64,000 nucleotides of DNA from Sporosarcina ureae (GTDB lineage Bacteria > Bacillota > Bacilli > Bacillales_A > Planococcaceae), in assembly GCF_002101375.1 (NCBI RefSeq), contig NZ_CP015207.1, forward strand, positions 372,001 through 436,000. Reading direction: 5' to 3'. Numbering within the stretch: position 1 is the first letter of the stretch; every line of letters starts with the position of its first letter. The translations under genes were made by a program, and so were the position numbers. The notes under the pieces are model-generated. The model made no database searches, was not told where the DNA came from, and was given only the letters and a program-made list of their open reading frames with translations. Below are positions 17,505 through 26,598 of the stretch, in pieces.

Positions 17505-18449
17505 TTAAAATGTTGCAAGCATTGCTTGGTCGGGCGTGGCAACACTTTGCAGTAATTTTTCGAGTAGCGTATCCTGCTCCTGTTCAGTACCTGGCACGCT
17601 CGACATGACGATGCGGTGTCGGCTCGTCGGCAACCACACAGCGTGGACATCTTCCGGAATGACGTAATCGCGTTGTTGTAAGAAGGCATGCGCTTTCGCC
17701 ATCTGACATAGAGCAAGTGCGCCACGTGGGCTAATTCCTTGATGGATCGACGGGTGATTTCTCGTTTTCTCGGTGAGTGCCGTGACGTAGCGCAAGATTT
17801 CATCGTGAATGAACAGGTTCTGTACTTGGTGTTGCAGCGCAAGCAATTCATTTTTCGTAATGATTTGAGTGAGTGAGGACAATGGTTCTGCCTGCTGACG
17901 ATTTCTCAGCATGTCTACTTGGTCTTCAAAATCGGGATATCCTACGCTCAACTTGGTCATGAAACGGTCAATTTGCGCGCTCGGTAGTGGTTGTGTACCG
18001 ATTGTACCGTACGGATTTTGCGTCGCGATGACGTGAAACGGTGCTGGCAGCGGATAGGTTGCGCCGTCCACTGTCACTTGTTTCTCTTGCATCGCTTCAA
18101 GGAGCGCTGCTTGCGTTCTCGAAGACGTCCGGTTAATTTCATCGCCGAGCAATAAGTTGCACATAACCGCGCCTTCTTTAAAGACAAATTCGTTTTTCTC
18201 TTTGTCGAACATCGTGAATCCGATGACGTCAGACGCGACGACATCCGGTGTGAACTGGATGCGGTTCGAATCGAGACCGACGACTCGGCTGAATGCTTTC
18301 GCGAGTGTCGTTTTCCCGACTCCTGGTAAATCTTCTAGCAATACATGTCCTCCGGCTAGGAACGTCATCCACACTTTTTGGATGACGTCGTCTTTACCGT
18401 TAATCACCTTTTTCATTTCATTCAGTACGTGTGTTGATGGATTGCTCAT
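17505..18449 (-). CDS. MoxR-family AAA+ ATPase
   Basis: 314 residues. Walker A DLPGVGKTTLAKAF, Walker B LLLGDEINRT, sensor IATQNP, and the C-terminal lid ISPRGALALCQMAKAHA. MoxR proteins act as chaperones that mature metal- or cofactor-dependent partners, usually with a DUF58/vWA protein. Here they lie directly downstream of the EcfA-A' gene (3 bp gap), which makes them part of the same B12-controlled transcript. The functional link to cobalamin is inference from that layout. Confidence 0.93.
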   Translation of the reverse strand: MSNPSTHVLNEMKKVINGKDDVIQKVWMTFLAGGHVLLEDLPGVGKTTLAKAFSRVVGLDSNRIQFTPDVVASDVIGFTMFDKEKNEFVFKEGAVMCNLLLGDEINRTSSRTQAALLEAMQEKQVTVDGATYPLPAPFHVIATQNPYGTIGTQPLPSAQIDRFMTKLSVGYPDFEDQVDMLRNRQQAEPLSSLTQIITKNELLALQHQVQNLFIHDEILRYVTALTEKTRNHPSIHQGISPRGALALCQMAKAHAFLQQRDYVIPEDVHAVWLPTSRHRIVMSSVPGTEQEQDTLLEKLLQSVATPDQAMLATF

Positions 18450-18452
18450 TGT

Positions 18453-20084
18453 TTAGTTCCTCCTGTTGTGTAAGTTCACCGCGTCCACGATGTCTTCCGC
18501 TGTGATGGCATATGGGAATAATCCGCGTGCGATTTTGCTGGCGGCGGTTGTGTAGAAGCGATTGGATGTGAAAAAGGTTTTTGGATTATTGATCGCGATA
18601 AGTGATTTATCGAACAGCATGCCGACCCGTGTAGATACTTCTGCTGCAAATTCAATATCATGTGTCACAATAATCGTCGTGATGTTCTGTTTTTGAAGCG
18701 TTCGGATCAACTCCGTCACCTCTTGTTTGGACATGACATCCATGCCTTTTGTCGGCTCGTCGAGCAATAAAACATCTGGTTTATGCAATAATAATTTCGC
18801 AAGCGCTGTCTTCTGCTGCTCTCCACCACTTAAATCGAATGGATTTCGCTTTGCTACATGTTCGATACGTAGCTGCTGCATCATACCGGACACAGCGGAT
18901 TCTCTCTGTTCTTTCGGCAATTTCTGCACAGGAACCGCGTGAATCAGCTCTTCTTTCACCGTTGAATGCATGAATAAAGCTTGCGGGTTTTGCGGCAATA
19001 AGACGATATTGCCTTTCCACTTATCCGGCACGACGTTATCCAACCACACCTTTCCGGTATATGGCTTATGCAGTCCAGCGAGCAATTTCAATAACGTAGA
19101 CTTGCCGACTCCATTGCCACCGACAATCGTAAAAATTTCGCCACGATGTACGGTGAATGTCATATCGGCGAGTAGATCATCACTCTTGCGATTGTATCGA
19201 AAATACACATCTTTCACTGTAATGAGCGGTGGATGCTTTTTTTTCACGGGACCCATTGGCAAAATTGCCGGTGGATATTGCCGAATGAAATCCATCCCTT
19301 CGCGCACCGTAATCGGCGTCTCATCACGGAAGCCGAGCTTATAATAGACACGCATCGCGGTCGTGAGTGCGTCGAGCATCGGATGTTCTAGCAACAAGTT
19401 GCCGATTGCTTTAGGCGACGTGTCATATAGAAGCGAGCCGTTTTCCATGAACAACACTCGATCGCACACCGGTAATAATTCTTCTAGCCGATGCTCCACG
19501 ATTAAAATCGTCATGCCGAGTTCGCGATTGATTTTCTCAAGCAGTGTCAAAAACTCAGAAGCCGCAATGGGATCGAGTTGAGAAGTCGGTTCGTCAAGCA
19601 ATAAAATATCCGGCTCCATCGCAAGCACTGCCGCTAGATTGACAAGTTGTTTCTGCCCGCCTGATAAATCACTAATACTGTTATGCAACCAGTTTTGGAT
19701 ACCAAAGAAACTGGCGACTTCAGCGATTTTCTGCTGCATGTCTTCCGTCGATACACTCATATTCTCGAGACCGAATGCCAACTCTTGCCACACTTTCTCC
19801 ATGACCATTTGTTCATCTGGATTTTGCATCATGTAGCCAATAGCAGTCGCTGTAGTCGACACAGGCAGTTCATCGATTTTTTCGCCGTTAAAATACACCG
19901 TGCCGCTTAGTTTACCGTTCGGTCGCATTTCCCGCTTCACCATTTTCAATAACGTAGACTTTCCTGAACCGGTGGGACCGAAAAGCGTTACGAATTCTCC
20001 TCGCTTAATCGAAAAGCTAATGTCTTGCAACACATGGTGTTCTTCATAATGGAAGTTTAGATTTTCGACTGTAAGTATCGCCAT
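18453..20084 (-). CDS. ECF transporter ATPase, fused EcfA-EcfA'
   Basis: 543 residues with two ABC cassettes. Cassette 1 has GPTGSGKST (36-44), LSGGQKQ and ILLLDEPT. Cassette 2 has GGNGVGKST near residue 318, LSGGEQQK and VLLLDEPTKGMD. Two fused cassettes with a T protein next to them are the energising module of energy-coupling-factor vitamin transporters. The coding sequence overlaps the end of the EcfT gene by 28 bp. No S component is encoded in the operon. The B12 riboswitch upstream suggests cobalamin or a precursor as cargo. Confidence 0.92.
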   Translation of the reverse strand: MAILTVENLNFHYEEHHVLQDISFSIKRGEFVTLFGPTGSGKSTLLKMVKREMRPNGKLSGTVYFNGEKIDELPVSTTATAIGYMMQNPDEQMVMEKVWQELAFGLENMSVSTEDMQQKIAEVASFFGIQNWLHNSISDLSGGQKQLVNLAAVLAMEPDILLLDEPTSQLDPIAASEFLTLLEKINRELGMTILIVEHRLEELLPVCDRVLFMENGSLLYDTSPKAIGNLLLEHPMLDALTTAMRVYYKLGFRDETPITVREGMDFIRQYPPAILPMGPVKKKHPPLITVKDVYFRYNRKSDDLLADMTFTVHRGEIFTIVGGNGVGKSTLLKLLAGLHKPYTGKVWLDNVVPDKWKGNIVLLPQNPQALFMHSTVKEELIHAVPVQKLPKEQRESAVSGMMQQLRIEHVAKRNPFDLSGGEQQKTALAKLLLHKPDVLLLDEPTKGMDVMSKQEVTELIRTLQKQNITTIIVTHDIEFAAEVSTRVGMLFDKSLIAINNPKTFFTSNRFYTTAASKIARGLFPYAITAEDIVDAVNLHNRRN

Positions 20085-20926
20085 TTGACACTCTCCTTCG
20101 CTTCATAGATAAACGGTAATAGCATCAGCAAACCGATAACCACATAATGTCCTGCGCCTAGCGTCTGTTCACTGATCTTCGGGTAATACTGCGTTTGGTG
20201 TTGCGTAAAGTATCCGATGTAGTACAGAAGAAACAGAACGAGTCCAGCCGTCAATATTCCGTCTCGTTTCGTGAACCGCATCATCTTATACTGCGTTCTT
20301 TCTTTCGTGATTCCATATCCTCGTGCCTTCATGACATCTGGCTTCACAAAGACAAACTCCGCTGTCTGAACGAGCGTCTGCCGCCACAATGCGAACGCGC
20401 GGCGAAGTTTTTCCACTCTGCTTCCTACTTTGTAATAGCCGATCCCGCGTTGTGCCATTTGCTTTTCACGCCATGTTATTTTGAATAACGGAATGAATCG
20501 CCACAACATGGAAACGAGGATGCCGAGGTTTGCGGACACGTTCGTCAGTACGGCGAGTACTTTATTCGTTGTGAAAATCTCGAAATAACTCTTTGTCCAG
20601 AAACTGGTTGCGACTACGGCTCCCGCAACGACGAGTCCTTTCGTCACGGCTTCAAGCGTTACCGCATGGTCATTAAGGAAAAACAACGGAGTGAAACCGT
20701 TATGGACATAAGATGGATAAGCTGCGGCAATTAGTAGGAAGACGAAAAAATAATAGATCAGATCTTTACTAGCAGACCGTACACCGTGCAGCATGAAGAA
20801 ATACAGAATGCCTCCGGTCATGGCCAGTGCCACGATGATGGGATGAAACGAGCTGAACATCGTGACCAAAACAACTGTTACGTAGACAAGTAGCAATATA
20901 GGGTGAAAGTTTGAGAATGCGCTCAT
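20057..20926 (-). CDS. ECF transporter transmembrane component EcfT
   Basis: 289 residues with about six membrane helices. The cytosolic coupling region contains the Ala-Arg-Gly type helices: MAQRGIGYYKVGSRVEK and MKARGYGITKERTQYK, as in EcfT/CbiQ, which dock on the two ATPase halves. Preceded by the small DUF4430 gene at an 18-bp gap. It supplies the membrane scaffold to which a vitamin-specific S protein would bind. That S protein must come from elsewhere or be absent. Confidence 0.9.
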   Translation of the reverse strand: MSAFSNFHPILLLVYVTVVLVTMFSSFHPIIVALAMTGGILYFFMLHGVRSASKDLIYYFFVFLLIAAAYPSYVHNGFTPLFFLNDHAVTLEAVTKGLVVAGAVVATSFWTKSYFEIFTTNKVLAVLTNVSANLGILVSMLWRFIPLFKITWREKQMAQRGIGYYKVGSRVEKLRRAFALWRQTLVQTAEFVFVKPDVMKARGYGITKERTQYKMMRFTKRDGILTAGLVLFLLYYIGYFTQHQTQYYPKISEQTLGAGHYVVIGLLMLLPFIYEAKESVKWRYLQSKI

Positions 20927-20944
20927 CTAGTTTCCTACTTTCTT

Positions 20945-21481
20945 TTATTTTCGTATGTAGCCATCTAGATCTCTACCTACATCACATGTGTAATGGAACT
21001 CCACTTCATCACCGTCTTGCAGTTCGTATTGACTGACGCCACGGCTCGGAAATTCGCCGTTCACTTTATACATCCAGCCACTTAACGGACCACAATTAAA
21101 CTCATATAAATAGTTAATGCCTTGGACGTAAATACTGTTGTATATATTGTAGTCCGCTCCTTGGTACTCCATCGGGATGCGATGATGGCGTGTCGCGCGA
21201 TTGAGTAGTTCAAATGCGGTATCACCACTGCGCAGCACATACTCCGTTTTCTCAAGGATTTCGCCGTCTGGTTCTACATATTTCTCGAGACCCGGTTTCA
21301 ACTTGTCCATGGAATCCAGGACGGTGTCACTGCGTATCTCAAGTGTCACCGTCTCCGAGTCTTCCGTAATTTCGTCGATATGGGTCAAGTAATACTCTTC
21401 CACCGATTGAATCTTCGTTCCCGTGACGAGCCACCCAACGATAAAGAGGATGAATGCTACGGCTAATAGATCTTTCTTCAT
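20945..21481 (-). CDS. Small membrane-anchored DUF4430 (transcobalamin C-terminal-like) protein
   Basis: 178 residues. One N-terminal hydrophobic segment (LLAVAFILFIVGWLVTG) serves as anchor or uncleaved signal. The DUF4430 domain covers about 75-178 with GDTAFELLNRATRHHRIPME and the hallmark SGWMYKVNGEFPSRGVSQY followed by LQDGDEVEFHYTCDVGRD. The same domain forms the C-terminal beta domain of animal intrinsic factor and transcobalamin, where it covers the B12 ligand. I infer a surface cobalamin-binding role, supported by the riboswitch. It sits 9 bp after the alpha-toroid gene. Confidence 0.85.
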   Translation of the reverse strand: MKKDLLAVAFILFIVGWLVTGTKIQSVEEYYLTHIDEITEDSETVTLEIRSDTVLDSMDKLKPGLEKYVEPDGEILEKTEYVLRSGDTAFELLNRATRHHRIPMEYQGADYNIYNSIYVQGINYLYEFNCGPLSGWMYKVNGEFPSRGVSQYELQDGDEVEFHYTCDVGRDLDGYIRK

Positions 21482-21490
21482 TATATCCCT

Positions 21491-23326
21491 CTAATCTCTC
21501 TGACGCCTTCTTTTTTTGATTCTCAGTAGCACTACGATGAGTAAACCTACTGCAACGATTCCGAGCGCCCATGAAATGCGCTGTGCTCGAACGGCATTGT
21601 CAATTTGCGTTTTTGATTTCTTGAGGTCTTCATAGTTCAAGACTTTTCCTTGATCATAGAGAGACAGTGCGTTGAATCGCTTGAGAATCGCATCGACGTT
21701 GTCTTGATCTTTGCTTGTTAATTCATTGAATGGATACAGTTGATCGAGTACATCTTCATTGATACGTTGGATCTCGGCTTCAATTTTCTCCATCTCCTCT
21801 TTGTATTCGTATAGTTGGACCAATTGTTTTTCAAAGTCGCCTTTATTATCTGCTTGTTCGAACTGGTCGATCAGTGAAACGACGTCAATATACGGCTCTG
21901 TCGTCAGAGGTGTAGGAATCGCATCAATTCTCTCTACATCTTGTTCGGTAATACTCCGTGGAGCGGTTTGCTCTTGATAGATCGGTGCAATCGTGCCGGC
22001 GCCCTTCGTGTATACTTCATAAGCCTCGCTGAATGCTGGAAGATCAAGTGGCATGGACTGCTTTTTTGCAGCTTCCGCGAGCGTATGGAAGTTGTAGACA
22101 TAGGACCGTTCCTCTATCGGGAAGTTTTCATATGTATCGAGCAATTGCTGAAGCCGTTTGGCGTCGGTCTGTTCATGGATAGCCTGAATGTCTTCCATCA
22201 GCTTCGTCATTTGTCGCTTCATCTCTTGCGGATTTTCAGGGCGGAAATCATAGATGGAACGATAACCGTTTTCGAGTCGGTAGAGCGATACCAATGCATA
22301 GAGTACTTGTTCAGAAGCCATCGAGTTCGATTCATCCGGTAAAGAAGATGGATTATCTGCGTTATACGTTTTAGCATGGACAAATCCGCCATCTTCCATT
22401 TGGTAGTCCATGATGAAATCCAGCAAGGTATGATCGCCTTTCTTGAAGCGTTCGTCTTCATTCGGATGGATACCGAGTGATGTTAGCGCAACGAGTACTT
22501 GTGCCGCACTTTCGGCATTTTCGTCATGTAGCGTGCCATAGCCTCCAGTGGACGTTTGCATATCAGACAACTTTGCGAGTGCTTCGTCAACGATGGTATG
22601 AATGGTTTTCGTGACATTCTTTCCTGTATCTTTTTGTCTATAGCTGAATTCTTCCGTGCTTTGATAATATGGCGAGAGTGCTTGGATTGCCATGGCGGTC
22701 ATATCGGTCTCTGCTTCGTCTTGGTAAAACGAAAACCCGCCATCTTCAAGTTGCAGGGAGAGAATTTCTTCGATAATCTCGGTTCTTGTCATATCCGCGT
22801 CATCGGGCACTTTATAGCGCATACTGTCGAGCGTGATCAGCCCCCAGATCCAGCCATTGATCCCTTGTGCGCCCAACGAAGTTTTCAAACCACGATTATA
22901 TGTTCCGTCTGCGATCAAGTTGATATTCCCAATAGCTGTCGGGTCACCGCCCGCTGCCAAGATCGCCAATGAAATCCGGTGCCATTCTGTCGCTTTCATA
23001 TCGCTTAGCTGATCTTTCGTTTTATAGCGTTCGATGACATGATTCTTGATGACCGCGAGATACGCCTGGTAATCGTCAGGATATCCAATGCGGCCGAGGC
23101 CCACCGGATACCAGTCACCATTTGTATTACCCGCATGCGCAAGAAACGGTTTGCTTAGTAAGGGGGCAGACTCTGCGATCTTTTCATCTTGCTTTTTCCA
23201 CGCAATAATTTGTTCAATTGTGTGCAACAGCGAATCTTCTTTTTCAGGTGTCGCGAGCGCAACGGACGGCCATAATACCGCCGTCATCATCACGATCGTC
23301 ACTAGCCATGCATAGACATTTCTCAT
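21491..23326 (-). CDS. Surface alpha/alpha-toroid (prenyltransferase/squalene-cyclase-repeat) protein
   Basis: 611 residues. N-terminal signal peptide (MRNVYAWLVTIVMMTAVLWP...). Residues ~60-310 carry QW-like toroid repeats: SLQLEDGGFSFYQDEAETD, DMQTSTGGYGTLHDENAES and DYQMEDGGFVHAKTYN. A coiled region follows, then a C-terminal helix (ISWALGIVAVGLLIVVLL) and a positive tail RIKKRRRQRD, so the protein is exported and membrane-held. The (alpha/alpha)6 toroid is also the N-terminal domain of intrinsic factor and transcobalamin. With DUF4430 proteins on both sides in the operon I infer it forms the other half of a B12-capture complex rather than a terpene cyclase. Confidence 0.82.
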   Translation of the reverse strand: MRNVYAWLVTIVMMTAVLWPSVALATPEKEDSLLHTIEQIIAWKKQDEKIAESAPLLSKPFLAHAGNTNGDWYPVGLGRIGYPDDYQAYLAVIKNHVIERYKTKDQLSDMKATEWHRISLAILAAGGDPTAIGNINLIADGTYNRGLKTSLGAQGINGWIWGLITLDSMRYKVPDDADMTRTEIIEEILSLQLEDGGFSFYQDEAETDMTAMAIQALSPYYQSTEEFSYRQKDTGKNVTKTIHTIVDEALAKLSDMQTSTGGYGTLHDENAESAAQVLVALTSLGIHPNEDERFKKGDHTLLDFIMDYQMEDGGFVHAKTYNADNPSSLPDESNSMASEQVLYALVSLYRLENGYRSIYDFRPENPQEMKRQMTKLMEDIQAIHEQTDAKRLQQLLDTYENFPIEERSYVYNFHTLAEAAKKQSMPLDLPAFSEAYEVYTKGAGTIAPIYQEQTAPRSITEQDVERIDAIPTPLTTEPYIDVVSLIDQFEQADNKGDFEKQLVQLYEYKEEMEKIEAEIQRINEDVLDQLYPFNELTSKDQDNVDAILKRFNALSLYDQGKVLNYEDLKKSKTQIDNAVRAQRISWALGIVAVGLLIVVLLRIKKRRRQRD

Positions 23327-23344
23327 TCCGTCACTTCTCTTTCC

Positions 23345-25408
23345 TTACCATTCTTTATCCCAATTCGCATCACTTGTACCTGAACTGTCATGCCCACCAA
23401 TATCTTTACCATAATGAAGAGTATAGCGAACTCTCACTACATCTCCCTCAAGGAAATAAGCATCCGAAAATCCATAGTTCGGGTAATCGCCATTGACGCT
23501 GTACATCCAGCCAGAGCCGTTCGCGAAATCAAATTCACTTAAACTATCTGGTGAATAGGCCTCACGATTCGAAGTGGTGGACACCTTCTCGACTACTTCC
23601 CATAGATCATCGGGAATCGCTACATTGTTCAACATGCCCGGCTTACTGACGTCACGCAAATAGAAACTGCTGTCGAGGTTTCCAGTTTTTCCATATGTGA
23701 AACCATTATTGCGCAGTAGCTGATCCAGAATATAGGAACCTCTTTGGCCTTGGTGTATATCCATCTTCGTTGGCTTGATGAGATAGGGGATTCCTAATAC
23801 GGAAGCTTCTAGACTAATGGTTACTTGACCGATGACACCATCTTCTGCAGGTGCTACTGACGTGACCGTGAATGTTTCGGTCACTGTGCGCCCTTCATCG
23901 TCCCATACTTTGATCGTGACGGTATTTTGTCCCGTTCGCAATGTTAGTTTATAACTGGTTTTCACACTATCATCCCATGTGAATGGAATATTCTCTCCAT
24001 TGACTTGCACTTGGACGTTTTTCCCTCGAATGCGTTCACCTGATGCGGTTACCGGCCAGACATTGATCGTCTTAATGTCCCCTTTGACTTTGCTGCCTGA
24101 TTTTAGATCGGTCACGAGTTTCGGTGCATCGGGATCTACTTGCGGGTTCTCGTTCTCATTCGGATCGTTATAAGTGATTGTATACTGCCGTTCCAATTGT
24201 TCCCCTTTATATTGTCCAACAAGTTTGATAATGTTCGTTCCATTGCTCAGCTGTACATGATAATTCGTACTATCCGATGATTTTACCAGTTGATCATTTA
24301 CGGTAATGCGGAGTGGTACATCTACTTCATTCGCTGTAGCTTTCGCATAGAATGAAAAATCTGCGCCATTTGCTTGTTGGTCTTTTAAGTCTGTTTTCAA
24401 TGAAATAGCGATTTTTTCTTTCTCATAGATCACGGTATAGGTCTGGTCCGCTTTTTTCCCATGTCGTTGCGCGGTGAGCTTGAGGGTATTTTTCCCTTCA
24501 GCTAGTGTGGCTTTATACGCGCTGCCAGCCAGTGGCTTTAGTTCTTTGTTATTGACGAAGACCGTTAGTTTGGCATCTAGTTCACCTTGCGTGGCTGTTG
24601 CTGTGAATGTAAGAGATTCTTCATTCACGGTTTGATCTTTTAATTGCGTCGTAATGACGATATCGTGAGCATTCAGCATCACGCGATACGACTGACTGAC
24701 GCGCAGTAGTTTGTTATTCGTTTGTTTATAGATTACTTGAAATTGAATATCGTTCGTGCCTTCCGTTAGCATGATGACACCTTGGTAGTCATCCAGTTTC
24801 TTGCCATTTAGCTTGACGTTCATTTCCTGGGGAATGAGTGTATCGTCCAGATGATTTACGTTGACGTTATATAATGGGCTGGTAACGGTTTCATTATTGG
24901 TGATGTTCGTAGTAAAGTAGCGATTTTGCTGATCCGCGACATCGACGATTTCGATGTCTGGCTTGGCATTTGGTTTTGGTTTACCTAGTGCCGGGGCTGT
25001 ATTACCGTCAGCAGGTGCGGTGTTTTTGTCGTTTGAATTCGGTTTCGCATTGGGTGTAGTAGTTCCCGGCTTCTCCATCGGCTTATTTTGCGGTTCCGGC
25101 TCAGGTTTTTGTTGATCGTGCGGCTGTTCTTGCAGTTCCTTTTGCGGCTTGTCCAGATTTGTCGGTTGTTGCGGATTTGCTTGATCGGCATCATTTTCTA
25201 TCGTTTGATTCGGTTCCGTATCAGAAGACCCACTTCCCCCGCTAGCTAACTTTAGCGTAGAAGCCACCACTTTTTCATTGAAATCAAATGGAGTCGTTTC
25301 TTCAGTAGAAGTCGCCGCATATGTAATTGTGCTAAATAGCAGTAAGACGATAAGGCTGTAATAGATATAGTTTTTGTATTTCATGAATGCATTCTTCGTT
25401 TTTTTCAT
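23345..25408 (-). CDS. Large secreted DUF4430 protein with Ig-like repeats
   Basis: 687 residues from the ATG at 25408, chosen over an upstream in-frame start because AAAGAAAGGACG precedes it and a signal peptide (YIYYSLIVLLLFSTITYAAT) follows. A Pro/Gln-rich linker (about 75-150) leads to three or four beta-sandwich repeats (FTATATQGELDAKLTVFVNN, FYAKATANEVDVPLRITVND, then a Big-like QVQVNGENIPFTWDD unit). The DUF4430 domain is C-terminal (QGQRGSYILDQLLRNNGF and GSGWMYSVNGDYPNYGFSD). There is no sortase motif or C-terminal helix. The uncleaved signal may anchor it. It is the first gene after the B12 riboswitch. Confidence 0.87.
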   Translation of the reverse strand: MKKTKNAFMKYKNYIYYSLIVLLLFSTITYAATSTEETTPFDFNEKVVASTLKLASGGSGSSDTEPNQTIENDADQANPQQPTNLDKPQKELQEQPHDQQKPEPEPQNKPMEKPGTTTPNAKPNSNDKNTAPADGNTAPALGKPKPNAKPDIEIVDVADQQNRYFTTNITNNETVTSPLYNVNVNHLDDTLIPQEMNVKLNGKKLDDYQGVIMLTEGTNDIQFQVIYKQTNNKLLRVSQSYRVMLNAHDIVITTQLKDQTVNEESLTFTATATQGELDAKLTVFVNNKELKPLAGSAYKATLAEGKNTLKLTAQRHGKKADQTYTVIYEKEKIAISLKTDLKDQQANGADFSFYAKATANEVDVPLRITVNDQLVKSSDSTNYHVQLSNGTNIIKLVGQYKGEQLERQYTITYNDPNENENPQVDPDAPKLVTDLKSGSKVKGDIKTINVWPVTASGERIRGKNVQVQVNGENIPFTWDDSVKTSYKLTLRTGQNTVTIKVWDDEGRTVTETFTVTSVAPAEDGVIGQVTISLEASVLGIPYLIKPTKMDIHQGQRGSYILDQLLRNNGFTYGKTGNLDSSFYLRDVSKPGMLNNVAIPDDLWEVVEKVSTTSNREAYSPDSLSEFDFANGSGWMYSVNGDYPNYGFSDAYFLEGDVVRVRYTLHYGKDIGGHDSSGTSDANWDKEW

Positions 25409-25463
25409 CCAACTCGTCCTTTCTTTACTTATAAAGGGATGTTGTGCACAGCGTTTTGAATTC

Positions 25464-25497
25464 AAAAAGTCCCCACCTCCTGAATGAGATGGGGACC
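25464..25497 (-). terminator. Riboswitch-controlled intrinsic terminator
   Basis: On the minus strand GTCCCCA ... TGGGGAC forms a GC-rich stem followed by TTTTT, about 55 bp before the first structural gene and about 70 bp after the aptamer. This is the classic off-switch of a transcriptional riboswitch. Confidence 0.85.
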
Positions 25498-25564
25498 ATG
25501 TATGTTCAATAATTAAACTGCACAAATTGAATGATACACAAATCACCCTTTACCGGAAGGTGTC

Positions 25565-25713
25565 ATGCTTACATACTTTGGCAAGTCTCCTGACTTAGGG
25601 GCAATTTTCCCCATTACAGTGGCCGGACCGCTCAGGATTTTCACCTGATTCCTATTTACTCTTTGTTTACGGGACAAAGAACCAAAATACTCTATGTAAC
25701 TGTTACTAAGCAT
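25565..25713 (-). promoter_or_regulatory. Cobalamin (B12) riboswitch aptamer
   Basis: On the minus strand the conserved elements occur in order: AATAGGAATCAGGTGAAAAT, CCTGAGCGGTCCGGCCACTG, TAATGGGG and the B12-box-like AAGTCAGGAGACTTGCC. The closing P1 arms (ATGCTTA at 25713-25707 and TAAGCAT at 25571-25565) pair. Adenosylcobalamin-class aptamers of this type turn off B12 uptake or synthesis genes when B12 is plentiful. The terminator downstream implies transcriptional control of the eight-gene operon. Confidence 0.92.
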
Positions 25714-25801
25714 ATAGTTTTCGCGAGGTAAAATCAATAGACGGTGTAAGTTCATCACGCTATTTTGTCTACACTGCAATCGCATCCTAACTTTACAGTG
25801 G

Positions 25802-25938
25802 TTGGAACTCGTTGATCTACGCTACAGTCGGACGAATGTCCTATGGGCGGGCGGTGCACCCCGCTTCGCTTCACTCGCAAAAGCCGTTCTTCGTTATGGC
25901 TCTCGGTGTAGCCGGCTGTAGCGAAGTTCAACTAAGTA
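25802..25938. repeat. GC-rich dyad intergenic repeat
   Basis: CGCTACAGTCGG near its start and CCGGCTGTAGCG near its end form long imperfect inverted arms, with outer GTTG/CAAC. Sequence and size resemble the GC-rich palindromic repeats often seen between genes in Bacillaceae. The remaining 25939-26170 holds a short dyad (GTGTAGTAAG/CTTACACA) and otherwise nothing I can support. Confidence 0.6.
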
Positions 25939-26170
25939 AATGCTCCAGTATTTCCCAAAGCGCACCCGATTGAGGTGTAGTAAGTCTTACACAACAACTC
26001 CACACCTTAATTGAGTAAAAGTTAATCCTTCATTCTAGATTTTCTATTAACTTTTATACACCTACTAGTTGAAAATATGTTACCTCTTCATTTATATATA
26101 TTTTATATTTATCCACTAAATTCCAAACGTCAGAATCCTAAATCAAATAAAGAGATGTACCCTCAGTCTT

Positions 26171-26583
26171 ATGACTAACAATTTTTTAGCAGTAGCTGAT
26201 ATAGTATTAGGTGCTTCTGAACCTTCTCGAAATGGTTTCCGAGCATGGTTAGAACTAGAGGAAACCTAGATAATCTGAAAGAAGAAATAGTTGACTCACT
26301 TTCTCTTCAAACATATGTTACTGCTACACCTTATTTGATCGCTAATAAAGTAGATCACATTGGTAATAGTAGTAAACATTTTTTAGAAATGGTTGAATTA
26401 CAGCCCAATTATTTAGGTATAGTTCTGAAAAAGGAATTACTTGCGAAAACACTTTTAGAAGATAGAAGTATTTTTGAAATGCATGATACTATGAACAACA
26501 ATGAAAGAGCGAGGCACGAAAGTTTTTATAATAATATTGATGTTCTATTTGAAAAAATCATTTCAATAGTAAATGAAAAATAA
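26171..26583 (+). pseudogene. Truncated, frameshifted ParA-like ATPase (C-terminal part)
   Basis: The frame from ATG 26171 reads MTNNFLAVADIVLGASEPS, RNGFRAWLELEET, stop. The coding then shifts by one base into NLDNLKEEIVDSLSLQTYVT ... FEKIISIVNEK, ending 26583. The region after the Walker motifs of ParA/Soj-type partition ATPases has this layout (surface-exposed S/T-P/SRNG loop followed by helices). The N-terminal half with the P-loop is absent. Together with the RHH gene 15 bp downstream it marks a dead plasmid partition operon. Confidence 0.55.
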
Positions 26584-26598
26584 AGGAGTTAATTAACA

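Noticed and set aside
22556..22972. Plus-strand open frame of 138 codons inside the toroid gene
   Set aside because: Antisense shadow of a well-supported coding sequence, no ribosome site and unusual residue composition.
21491..23326. Squalene or terpene cyclase
   Set aside because: Exported with a C-terminal anchor, no DXDD or DDXXD motif seen, and located among B12-uptake genes.
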